DNA of 64,000 bases from Glycomyces amatae (GTDB lineage Bacteria; Actinomycetota; Actinomycetes; Mycobacteriales; Micromonosporaceae), in assembly GCF_020991375.1 (NCBI RefSeq), contig NZ_JAJLQZ010000010.1:62001-126000 (forward strand), read 5' to 3'. Every line of letters starts with the position of its first letter. Positions within the stretch are counted from its first letter, which is position 1. The translations under genes were made by a program, and so were the position numbers. Shown here one piece after another: positions 26,140 to 33,964 of this stretch. Under the pieces are notes generated by a model. It was given only the letters and a program-made list of their open reading frames with translations. It was not told the DNA's origin and did no database searches.

Positions 26140-27509
26140 ACGACGTCCTAGCGAACGAGAACGTCAAGCGGCTCCCCGGGGACGTGCGCGTCCCCGGGGA
26201 CCGCCCCCAGACCTCCGGCGTCCTCCACCTCGGCGCCGGCGCCTTCCACCGCGCCCACCAGGCCGTCTACACCGACGACACCGACTGGGGCATCACGGTC
26301 GCCGCGCCGAGCTCGCGCGGCGTCATCGACGCCCTCGCCGCGCAGGACGGCCTGTTCACCGTCGCGACCCTCGGCCCCGAGGGCGCCGACATGCGCGTGA
26401 TCGGCTCCATCGTGGACACCCTCCACGTCGCGACCGAGCGCGAGCGGGCCCTCGACCTCGTCGCGGCCGAGACGACCCACGTCGTCACCCTCACCGTCAC
26501 CGAGAAGGCCTACCGCGACCCGCGGGGCGTCCCCGGGCTCCTCGCCGAGGGCCTCGCCCGCCGGGCCGCCCGCCACGGCGCGCCCCTGACCGTCCTGTGC
26601 TGCGACAACCTGCCCGACAACGGCAGGACCACCCGCGCCGCCGTCGAGCCCCTCCTCGACGGCGCCGACAAGACCGGTGCCACCCGCGCCTGGGCCGAGG
26701 AGCACGTCACCTTCCCCTCCAGCATGGTCGACCGGATCGTCCCCGCGTCCACCCCCGCGACCTACGAGCGGGCCCTGGCCGGACTCGGCGTCGCCGACCT
26801 CGCCGCCGTCGAGGCCGAGCCGTTCACCCAGTGGGTCATCGAGGACGACTTCGCCGGGCCCCGGCCCGACTGGGACGCGACCTTCACCGACGACGTCGCC
26901 GGATGGGAGCGCCTGAAACTGCGCACCCTCAACGGGGTCCACTCCACCCTCGCCTACCTCGGGGCCCTCGCCGACGTCGAGACCGTCAGCGAGACCCTCG
27001 CCCTCCCGGGGGCCGAGGACTTCGCGCGCTGGCTCATCGCCGAGCAGATCGCGCCGAGCCTCACCCCGCCCGACGGGCAGGACACGGTCGCGTATGGCGA
27101 GAGCGTCCTCGAGCGCTTCGCCAACCCCGGCATCCGGCACCGGTGCGTCCAGATCGCCATGGACGGCTCCCAGAAGCTCCCGCAGCGGCTCTTCGCGACG
27201 ATCGCCGACCTCGCCGAAGCGGGCGTCGACCTCGACCTCATCGCCCTGCCGCTCGCCGCCTGGACCCGCTTCTGCGCCGGCCGCAGCGACTCCGGCGCCG
27301 AACTGCCCCTTGACGACCCGCTGCGGGACGTCATCCGCCGCAACCTCGCGGCGGCCGGGTCCGACCCGGCCGCGCGCGTCGACGCGATCCTCGGCCTCGA
27401 CCTCGTCCCCGCGGCCGTCGCGGACCACCACCAGCTGCGCCGGGCCGCCGCCAAATGGCTGCGCGAACTCGACCGGCACGGCGTCGCCACCACCCTGGAG
27501 CACCTGTGA
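26136..27509 (+). CDS. uxuB: Mannitol dehydrogenase family protein, probable fructuronate reductase
   Basis: A 457-aa polyol/uronate dehydrogenase of the mannitol dehydrogenase family. The N-terminal Rossmann region is SGVLHLGAGAFHRAHQAVY (about residues 27-45). The catalytic K...N..H set lies in KLRTLNGVHSTLAYLG. The C-terminal domain has FANPGIRHRCVQIAMDGSQKLPQRL. UxuB-type enzymes reduce D-fructuronate to D-mannonate with NADH; UxaB and mannitol dehydrogenases are close relatives, so the exact sugar is inferred from uxaC in the same operon. The ATG overlaps the stop of the preceding gene by four bases (ATGA), a sign of translational coupling. Confidence 0.83.
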   Translation: MNDVLANENVKRLPGDVRVPGDRPQTSGVLHLGAGAFHRAHQAVYTDDTDWGITVAAPSSRGVIDALAAQDGLFTVATLGPEGADMRVIGSIVDTLHVATERERALDLVAAETTHVVTLTVTEKAYRDPRGVPGLLAEGLARRAARHGAPLTVLCCDNLPDNGRTTRAAVEPLLDGADKTGATRAWAEEHVTFPSSMVDRIVPASTPATYERALAGLGVADLAAVEAEPFTQWVIEDDFAGPRPDWDATFTDDVAGWERLKLRTLNGVHSTLAYLGALADVETVSETLALPGAEDFARWLIAEQIAPSLTPPDGQDTVAYGESVLERFANPGIRHRCVQIAMDGSQKLPQRLFATIADLAEAGVDLDLIALPLAAWTRFCAGRSDSGAELPLDDPLRDVIRRNLAAAGSDPAARVDAILGLDLVPAAVADHHQLRRAAAKWLRELDRHGVATTLEHL

Positions 27510-28678
27510 CCGACAAGACCCCGCCCGCCAGCCCGCCGCCGCCCGGACCCGACGGGGCTCCGCCCCGGCCCTCTCTTCCGCGGATCGCCCTCGTGGGCGC
27601 CAACGGCTACGGCCTGCACCACCGCCGCAACCTCGAACCGCGCCGCCGGCGCGGGGAGATCGCGTTCGTCGGGATGTGCGACACCGCCGAGGTCCACGAG
27701 GACGAGCAGGCCCCCGTCGGAGACATCCCCGTCTTCGACGACTACCGGAAGCTGCTCGACGAGACCGACCCGGACGTGGTGATCATCGCGACGCCGCCGC
27801 CGACCCACCTGCCGATCGCGAGCGACGCCATGCGCCGCGGCAGCGACGTCTACCTCGAGAAGCCCCCCGTCGCGAACCTCGAGGAGTACCGGCGGCTCTA
27901 CGAAGTGATGACCGAGACCGGCCGCAACGTCCAGGTCGGGTTCCAGGCCCTCGGCTCCCACGCGTTCAACGCCCTGCGCGACGCGATCGAGGCCGGCCGG
28001 CTCGGGCGGGTCGAGGCCGTCGGCGTCGCCGGCTCCTGGCGCCGCCCCGACTCCTACTACCGCCGCTCCCCGTGGGCCGGCAAGCGCGAGGCGAACGGCG
28101 TCCTCATCGCCGACGGCGCCCTCGCGAACCCGTTCGCGCACGCCTCCCAGGAGGCCATCGCGCTGGCGGGGGACTGGCCCCTCGCGGGCCCGATCGAGCT
28201 CGAGCGCCTGCGCACCCGCGAGCGGATCGAAGTGGACGACACCGCGGTGTGGCGCGGCACCAACCTCAACGGCGTGCGGATCACCGTCGCGGTGACCGTC
28301 TGCGGCGACCGCAAGCTCGAGGGCGACGTCTACGTGCGCGGCACCGAGGGCGAGGCCTGGTTCGAGTACCCGACCGACCGCCTCCTCCTGCCCGGCGAGA
28401 CCGAGCCGAAGCAGTACGGCCGCACCGACCTGCTCGACAACCTCCTCGCGCACCGGCAGCGGGGCGTCGGCCTCATCTCGGGCCTGCGCCGCGCGAAGAC
28501 CTTCACCGGCGTCCTGGAGACGGTCCTGAACGACCCGATCCCGCGCCTGGTCGACGCCGCTTCACTCGAACGGGTGGAAGACGACACGGTGACCGTCCTC
28601 AAGGGCGCCGACCAGGCCGTCGAGGACGCCGCCCGCCAAGGCCGCCTCTTCAGCGAACTGGGCCTTTCCTGGGCGTAA
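27506..28678 (+). CDS. Gfo/Idh/MocA family oxidoreductase (second copy)
   Basis: A 390-aa NAD(P)-binding protein. After a Pro-rich leader it has RIALVGANGYGLHHRRNLEP (Rossmann loop), VIIATPPPTHLPIA, and the EKP motif in VYLEKPPVANLEEYR. VGFQALGSHAFNALRDAIEAG stands at the domain junction. It differs strongly from the copy at 22017, so they are not a recent duplication. The GTG at 27506 overlaps the TGA of uxuB by four bases (GTGA). It is the last gene of the uronate operon; a 132-base gap separates it from the membrane-signalling cassette. Substrate unknown. Confidence 0.85.
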   Translation: MTDKTPPASPPPPGPDGAPPRPSLPRIALVGANGYGLHHRRNLEPRRRRGEIAFVGMCDTAEVHEDEQAPVGDIPVFDDYRKLLDETDPDVVIIATPPPTHLPIASDAMRRGSDVYLEKPPVANLEEYRRLYEVMTETGRNVQVGFQALGSHAFNALRDAIEAGRLGRVEAVGVAGSWRRPDSYYRRSPWAGKREANGVLIADGALANPFAHASQEAIALAGDWPLAGPIELERLRTRERIEVDDTAVWRGTNLNGVRITVAVTVCGDRKLEGDVYVRGTEGEAWFEYPTDRLLLPGETEPKQYGRTDLLDNLLAHRQRGVGLISGLRRAKTFTGVLETVLNDPIPRLVDAASLERVEDDTVTVLKGADQAVEDAARQGRLFSELGLSWA

Positions 28679-28810
28679 CGCCCGCCGGGACCCCTCCCGG
28701 GGCGCCGGGATTAGCCTCGGACCGAGCATTCTGCGGACAGCGCGCATGGCGCCGCTGCCGTAGAGTGCTCTCCATCCGTCGCCGATCCCGTACCCCCCGG
28801 GAGTTCTCCA

Positions 28811-29368
28811 GTGTCCTTCGGACGTCGCAACTTCAGAAGCGTCGACTCCTCGTCACCGCTGTCGCTCGCAGGATGGCTCTTCGCCGACCTGGCGCTGCTG
28901 CTGTTCATCATCACCATCGCCGTGGCCGCCGACTTCCCGCCCGTCGACGCCGAGGCCGCCGAGGAGACCACCGCCTCGCCCTCCCCGACCCCCTCGCCCA
29001 CGCCGGAGCCCTCGCCGACCGTCGAGCCCGGCGTCCAGTCCGAACCCCACGTCTTCTACGTCGACTCCGACGGCGCGGGGCTCATCGACGGCGACTCGGG
29101 CGCCGAGAAGGCCCTCGTCGCGGACCTCGAAGACGACTTCGCCGCCCTGGTCGCCGAGGGCTACACGGTCGGCTTCGCCCTGACCTTCGGCGGCGCGGTC
29201 GAGCCCGGCGTCGGCGGCGCGATGGCCGAGGCCGCCAACGAGGTCATGGTGGCCGCCTTCCCCGAGCTCTTCGGCGACGCGCCGACCCGCCACTTCTGGA
29301 CCTCGAGCGGCAAAGAGGACATCGACGTCGGCACGCTCCAGATCGAACTGTTCCTGCTCGTCGTCTGA
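28811..29368 (+). CDS. Single-pass membrane protein with small OmpA/MotB-like extracytoplasmic domain
   Basis: A 185-aa protein. One TM segment at residues 17-40 (LSLAGWLFADLALLLFIITI) carries an Asp (residue 26) near its cytoplasmic end, as in MotB/ZorB-type stators. A Ser/Pro/Thr-rich linker (about 52-75) follows. The 110-residue outer domain has a gamut of spaced small residues (AMAEAANEVMVAAFPELFG, then TRHFWTSSGKEDIDVG), reminiscent of a minimal OmpA-like fold. The MotB/ZorB resemblance is by layout and short motifs only; I cannot show homology. It is the first gene of the five-gene cassette 28811-33964, followed after 19 bases by a two-TM coiled-coil protein. Start: the only in-frame ATG at 28811. 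Confidence 0.65.
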   Translation: MSFGRRNFRSVDSSSPLSLAGWLFADLALLLFIITIAVAADFPPVDAEAAEETTASPSPTPSPTPEPSPTVEPGVQSEPHVFYVDSDGAGLIDGDSGAEKALVADLEDDFAALVAEGYTVGFALTFGGAVEPGVGGAMAEAANEVMVAAFPELFGDAPTRHFWTSSGKEDIDVGTLQIELFLLVV

Positions 29369-29387
29369 GCGTCCTGGAGGACGAACC

Positions 29388-30767
29388 ATGATCATGTTCC
29401 CGAACCAGCGCGTGGTCCCCGCCCCCGCGGCGGCGGCCCCGCCCATGCCGATGTCGAAGTACGGACCGGGCACCGACGCCGCCGACGCCACCGCGAAAGA
29501 GCTGGAGGACCTGGCCTCCCGCGAGGAGTTCGCCGGGCGCGCCAGGCAGCTGCGCTCCCTCGCGGGCGCCCTGCGCGACCCCGACGAGGCCCGCGGCTGG
29601 AGGGACATGCCCCTCCACGCCGTCTTCGCGAACCTCCCGCTCGACCCGGGCCCGCGCACCCGCGGCAGGGTGCTCCAGGGGCTCTACATCCTCCGCGCCG
29701 CCGTCGTCTTCCTGCCGCTGCTGGTGTCCTGGTGGGGCATCCACGGCGCCGTCGACGCCTACCGGCGACAGCTCGACGCCGACGCCGACCTGGGCGCCCA
29801 GAGCTTCTTCCGCGACTGGCTCAGCGGCTTCGACGGCGAACTCATGCTCAGCTTCGACCGGATGGCCTTCACCGTCGTCGTCTGCATCCTCGTGCTCATC
29901 GCCGTCTCGGCCGCGGTCGAATGGTGCCAGCGCCTCGAGCACGACCGCGACGCGCGGTCCGAAGCGGACCTGCGCGACCGCGTCGACGCCGCCCTCACCG
30001 AGGCCGGACTCCACTTGAACGCCGCCCCGCGCGCCACCGGCGAGGAGGCCGAGCGGCAGCTCGCCGAGATGGTCGCCCACTCCGCCGACCTCATCGAGGC
30101 CCTGGTCGACACCGTCCGCAGCGTCCAGGCCGACCTCGCCGCGCTCGCCGACTCGACCGGGGAGTTCCGGGCCGTCGTCGCCGGCCTCGACGGCGGCGCC
30201 CGCGAGATCGCCGCCGCCACGGACCGGCTCGGCGCCACCGTCGGCGCCGAGCAGTCCAAGGCCGCCCAGGTCTTCCAGGACGCCGGCGCCGCCGTCGCCC
30301 GCGACATCGCCGAGGTCGCCGCCGACCTGCGGACCGGCCTGGCCGACCAGCAGACCGAGGCGGCCGACGTGCTGCGCCGCGTCGGCGACCTCGTCATCGA
30401 GGCGGTCGGCCAGGGCGAGCGCCACCGCGACGCCGTCGGCCGGCTCCTGCGCGACAACCGCGAGGAGGACGCCCGCGCACTGGCCGAGGCGATCGCCGAG
30501 CGGCAGACCGAACTGGCCGACGAGCTGCGCCGCGCCGGCGAGGCGATCGCCGCGAAGCTCAGCGACACCGTCCAGGTCGACGTCGATCCCCGACTGAAGC
30601 ACCAGCTCGACGCCGTCGAGCACTCCAACCTGCAACTGCACGCCGCGCTCGACGGGCTCGCCCGGTCCGTCCAGTACCTCGGCGACCACATCGGGCAGTC
30701 CCCCGGGCTGCTCCCGGCGGTGGTCCCGCCCAAGCGCGGCTGGTTCGGCATCAAACGAGAGAGATGA
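29388..30767 (+). CDS. Two-TM membrane protein with long cytoplasmic coiled coil
   Basis: A 459-aa protein. An N-terminal segment of about 95 residues is followed by TM1 (about 97-120, with LYILRAAVVFLPLLVSWW), a 37-residue loop, and TM2 (about 158-178, with MAFTVVVCILVLIAVSAAV). About 250 residues of heptad-rich Ala/Glu/Asp/Arg coiled coil follow, to about residue 430. A basic tail ends WFGIKRER. The layout of few TMs plus a long cytoplasmic tail recalls ZorA and, in part, MotA/ExbB proteins or chemoreceptor-like signalling rods, but there is no diagnostic motif. It pairs with the preceding single-TM protein and ends 4 bases before the VWA gene. Likely role: membrane sensor or channel that passes a signal to the phospho-relay genes; inferred. 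Confidence 0.65.
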   Translation: MIMFPNQRVVPAPAAAAPPMPMSKYGPGTDAADATAKELEDLASREEFAGRARQLRSLAGALRDPDEARGWRDMPLHAVFANLPLDPGPRTRGRVLQGLYILRAAVVFLPLLVSWWGIHGAVDAYRRQLDADADLGAQSFFRDWLSGFDGELMLSFDRMAFTVVVCILVLIAVSAAVEWCQRLEHDRDARSEADLRDRVDAALTEAGLHLNAAPRATGEEAERQLAEMVAHSADLIEALVDTVRSVQADLAALADSTGEFRAVVAGLDGGAREIAAATDRLGATVGAEQSKAAQVFQDAGAAVARDIAEVAADLRTGLADQQTEAADVLRRVGDLVIEAVGQGERHRDAVGRLLRDNREEDARALAEAIAERQTELADELRRAGEAIAAKLSDTVQVDVDPRLKHQLDAVEHSNLQLHAALDGLARSVQYLGDHIGQSPGLLPAVVPPKRGWFGIKRER

Positions 30768-30771
30768 ACCC

Positions 30772-31431
30772 ATGGAACAAGTCCTTCCCTTCTACGTGGT
30801 GTGCGACGAGTCCTACTCGATGGCGAACGTCATCGACGACCTGAACAACGGACTGCGCGAACTCCACGCCGCCGTCGGCTCCGACCCGGTCGTGGCGGAC
30901 AAGACCCGCTTCGGCGTGATCGGCTTCTCCGACGACGCCGAGGTCCTCCTCGAACTGTCCGACCTCAGCGAGGTCACCCAGATGGCGGGCCTGGCCGTCA
31001 AGGGCGGCACCAACTTCGGCGCGGCCTTCAAACTGCTGCGCGACACGATCGACGCCGACGTGGCCCAGCTCAAGAACGACGGCTGCCGCGTCTACCGCCC
31101 CGCCGCGTTCTTCCTCTCCGACGGCCAGCCGAACTACGAATGGAAGGACGACTACGACCGGCTCACCGACCCCGCCTGGAAGCCCCGCCCCAACATCGTC
31201 GCGTTCGGCTTCGGCTCGGTCGACGAGGCCACCATCGCCTCCATCGGCACGTTCAAGTCCTTCATCGCGAACGGCACCCTGAGCCCCGGCAAGGCCCTCC
31301 ACGAGTTCGCCTCCGCGCTCACCAAGTCGATCGTCCAGTCCGGCACCAACATGACCGACGACGGCAAGGTGGAGCTCCAGGTGCCCAACGAAGTACCCGG
31401 TTTCACCAGGCTCGAAGCCGACGAGCTCTGA
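30772..31431 (+). CDS. TerY-type VWA domain protein
   Basis: A 219-aa von Willebrand factor A domain protein. The metal-ion-dependent adhesion site is complete: D12-E-S14-Y-S16 in FYVVCDESYSM, Thr 80 in KGGTNFGAAF, and Asp 117 in FFLSDGQPN. The protein is almost only the VWA fold, as in TerY. In TerY-P systems a VWA protein, a PP2C phosphatase and an atypical kinase form a phospho-signalling triad; the next two genes here supply the phosphatase and kinase. It starts 4 bases after the coiled-coil gene and has AGAGAG upstream of the ATG at 30772. Cytoplasmic; probably an adaptor whose binding depends on Mg2+ and phosphorylation. Confidence 0.88.
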   Translation: MEQVLPFYVVCDESYSMANVIDDLNNGLRELHAAVGSDPVVADKTRFGVIGFSDDAEVLLELSDLSEVTQMAGLAVKGGTNFGAAFKLLRDTIDADVAQLKNDGCRVYRPAAFFLSDGQPNYEWKDDYDRLTDPAWKPRPNIVAFGFGSVDEATIASIGTFKSFIANGTLSPGKALHEFASALTKSIVQSGTNMTDDGKVELQVPNEVPGFTRLEADEL

Positions 31432-31442
31432 GGGGGCCCGGC

Positions 31443-33053
31443 ATGACCGAGGGCAAACTGGACCTGGTCCCACCGCCGGCCCCGCCCGCCTGGGGCGACC
31501 GCGCCGAGCCGTGGGTGCCCGACACCGTCGGCCGCCGGGCCAAGGCCGCCGAGGCGGCCTGGAAGCTCGACCCCGACCCGGACTTCCCCGATACGGTCCT
31601 CGACCGGGGGCGCCTCGGCGACATCGAGGTGCTCGCCTGCGCCGCGCGGGGCTCCAAGCACCGCTTCGAGGGCACCGCCCGCCAGGACGCGGCGATCGCG
31701 CGCGCCGCGGCGGGCTCATGGGCGCTGGCGGCCGTCGCCGACGGCGTCGGCTCGGTGCCGGACAGCCAGCAGGCCTCCACGGCGGCCGTGCAATGGCTGC
31801 TCATCGAGCTCACCCGCCGCCTCGAAACCGGTGAGGCCGAACCCCACAAGATGGTGAGGGCGGCGTTCGGCGAGGTGAACCGCCGGCTCGTGAACCTCGG
31901 CGGCCCCAAGACCACGCTCACCGCCGCGGGCGTCGAGGCGCTCCCCGGGCCCGACGGCAGGTACCGGTCCTGGGTCGCCGCCGTCGGCGACAGCCCCGTG
32001 TACTTCCTCCGCGACGGCAGGCTCGTCGCCGTCTTCGACCTCGAACGCGAGGACGAGTTCGGCACCGCCACCGACGCGATGCCCGACCGGGACCTCCGGA
32101 ACCGCCTCCGCCTCCGGTCGGCGCCGATCCGACCCGGCGACGCCCTGGCCCTCGTCAGCGACGGCATCGGGGACCTGCTCGGCGCCAGATCCGAGGAGCC
32201 CAAGGCGTATTTCGCGGAGCGCTGGGGCGCCGCGCCGAACCCGGTGGACTTCATGCGCCACGTGCAGATCCGCTCGCGCGGCTTCGACGACGACCGGTCC
32301 GCGGCCGTGCTCTGGGCCGCCCCCGGCCCCACCGGGCAGGACGCGCCCGCACTGCGCGACGCCGCCAGGCCGTCGGCGGCCCACGACGTCGAGATCCGGG
32401 CGGGGCGGCTGCGGGGCCTGGAGGTCAGGGCCGTGTCGAGCCGCGGTCTGGAGGCCGCGCGCGAGGGCCGCCGCCGACGGGCCCGCACCGTCCTGTTCGA
32501 ACGCGCCGGGCGGCTGGTCGCGATCACGGCGGCGCCGACGGGCGTCGACGCGACCGCCGACCACGTCGGACCGTGGGTCGCGGCGGTGCGGGAGGCCGTC
32601 GAGGGCTTCCCGCCCGACCACCCCTCCTCGGAGTGGATGCCGAACCTCTGGAGCCTGGCGGTGCGCGCGTTCGACGCGACGCCCGGCGCCCGGCTCGACG
32701 AGGTCGCGACCGCCGTCCTGTGCGCCGAGCCCTCGCCGGGCGGCGCCGTGGACTACGAGCTCGCGCTCGCCGGCCCGGTGTCGGCGGCGATCTTCGGCGC
32801 CGGGATCCACCAGGAGCTGGGCACGATCCGCGCCCCCGAGCACCGGTGGGGCACCGGCCCGGGCGAGGTGCCCTGCCGCGTCCACGTCGACCGGCTCACC
32901 CCCGACCAGGGGCTGCTGCTGACCGTCGGGGTCGACCCGGCCCGGTTCGCGCGGCTGCCGGAGCGGCCGGGCCCGCTGGAGGCCTACGGGGTGCTGGAGG
33001 GCGAACGCGCCGAGGAGGACCAGCTGGCGCTGGTGCTGTGGGGTGAACGATGA
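31443..33053 (+). CDS. PP2C family serine/threonine phosphatase with a second, degenerate PP2C-like domain
   Basis: A 536-aa protein. The first PP2C domain (about residues 55-295) keeps the acidic metal ligands: Asp in RQDAA (82), ADGVGS (100), LVSDGIGD (240) and FDDDRSA (282-284). The second half (about 318-536) repeats the fold pattern, with LEVRAVSSRGLEAA, GRLVAITAAPTGVDATADHVG, LLLTVGVDPARF and EDQLALVLWGER. It lacks the Asp residues at the ADG and SDG positions, so it is probably a non-catalytic sensor. It starts 11 bases after the VWA gene (ATG at 31443) and overlaps the kinase by four bases. Presumed to dephosphorylate targets of the neighbouring kinase, perhaps the VWA protein. Confidence 0.85.
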   Translation: MTEGKLDLVPPPAPPAWGDRAEPWVPDTVGRRAKAAEAAWKLDPDPDFPDTVLDRGRLGDIEVLACAARGSKHRFEGTARQDAAIARAAAGSWALAAVADGVGSVPDSQQASTAAVQWLLIELTRRLETGEAEPHKMVRAAFGEVNRRLVNLGGPKTTLTAAGVEALPGPDGRYRSWVAAVGDSPVYFLRDGRLVAVFDLEREDEFGTATDAMPDRDLRNRLRLRSAPIRPGDALALVSDGIGDLLGARSEEPKAYFAERWGAAPNPVDFMRHVQIRSRGFDDDRSAAVLWAAPGPTGQDAPALRDAARPSAAHDVEIRAGRLRGLEVRAVSSRGLEAAREGRRRRARTVLFERAGRLVAITAAPTGVDATADHVGPWVAAVREAVEGFPPDHPSSEWMPNLWSLAVRAFDATPGARLDEVATAVLCAEPSPGGAVDYELALAGPVSAAIFGAGIHQELGTIRAPEHRWGTGPGEVPCRVHVDRLTPDQGLLLTVGVDPARFARLPERPGPLEAYGVLEGERAEEDQLALVLWGER

Positions 33054-33964
33054 GTCCGAACGACGAACCGACCAGCCTGGACGAACTGGGGGCGCTCACC
33101 AAGCTCGCCGACGGCGGCCAGGGCGCGGTCTACCGGGCCGCCCGGATGCCGGGGGAGCTGTTCAAGCGCTACCTCGACCCGTCGCAGCTCAACGTCGGCG
33201 AGCTCAAGCGCCTCATCCGCCGCATCCACGCCGACGAGCGGTCCGAACGCGTGCGGGAGACGATCCTGAACGGCACCGCCTGGCCGACCGGGGTCGTGCT
33301 CGAGGACGGCAGGCACGTCGGGATGATGATGCCCGAGGCCCCGCCCCGGTTCAGCACCTCCATCGGCGGCAAGTCCCGCCTCAAGGAGCTCCAGTTCCTG
33401 ATCTTCGAGCCCAAGCCGATGTGGAGAGAGGTCGGACTCCCCGACGCCGAGCAGCGCCGCGAGCTCGTGACGGGCTATGTGCGCCTGTTCAAGGCCCTGC
33501 ACGACGCCGACGTCGTCATCGGCGACGTCTCGCCGCGGAACCTGCTGTGGACGTTGGACCCCGCCCCGGCGGTCTACGCCATCGACTGCGACGGGTTCCG
33601 CGTCAACGGCTACCCCGCCGCGACGCCGCAGGCGCAGACCCCCGACTGGGTCGACCCGGACCAGGAGACCGGCCGCGCCTCGTTCGACAGCGACCGCTTC
33701 AAGCTCGCGCTCCTGGTGATCCGGGTGCTGCTCGTCGAACCGAAGGCCACCCCGCAGCAGGTCGCCGCCGACCCCCGGCGCCGGGGCGTGCTCGGGGACC
33801 GGCTCGCCGAACTGGTCCAGAAGACGGCGGGAGGCGAGCGGTGCCATGCCGTCGAGTGGCTGCGCGCGTTGGACGACCGGCCCACCCTCTACTTCGATCC
33901 GCCGCGCAGGCGCGAGCGGCCGGAGCCTCCTGAAGGCCCCGGCCGCCCTACGCTCCGTTTCTGA
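33050..33964 (+). CDS. Atypical serine/threonine kinase of the TerY-P (HSK-like) type
   Basis: A 304-aa kinase-fold protein. The nucleotide loop is LADGGQGAVYRA (residues 19-30), a candidate ATP lysine is in ELFKRYLDP (39), and the catalytic loop is VIGDVSPRNLLW (Asp 159, Asn 164). The metal-binding motif is AIDCDGFRV in place of DFG. The HRD-like His is replaced by Ile-Gly, as in other members of these short kinases. All residues needed for phosphotransfer seem to be present. The ATG overlaps the phosphatase stop (ATGA). The stop codon is followed directly, without a single base between, by the stop of the convergent pectate lyase gene. It completes the VWA-phosphatase-kinase triad. Confidence 0.82.
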   Translation: MSPNDEPTSLDELGALTKLADGGQGAVYRAARMPGELFKRYLDPSQLNVGELKRLIRRIHADERSERVRETILNGTAWPTGVVLEDGRHVGMMMPEAPPRFSTSIGGKSRLKELQFLIFEPKPMWREVGLPDAEQRRELVTGYVRLFKALHDADVVIGDVSPRNLLWTLDPAPAVYAIDCDGFRVNGYPAATPQAQTPDWVDPDQETGRASFDSDRFKLALLVIRVLLVEPKATPQQVAADPRRRGVLGDRLAELVQKTAGGERCHAVEWLRALDDRPTLYFDPPRRRERPEPPEGPGRPTLRF

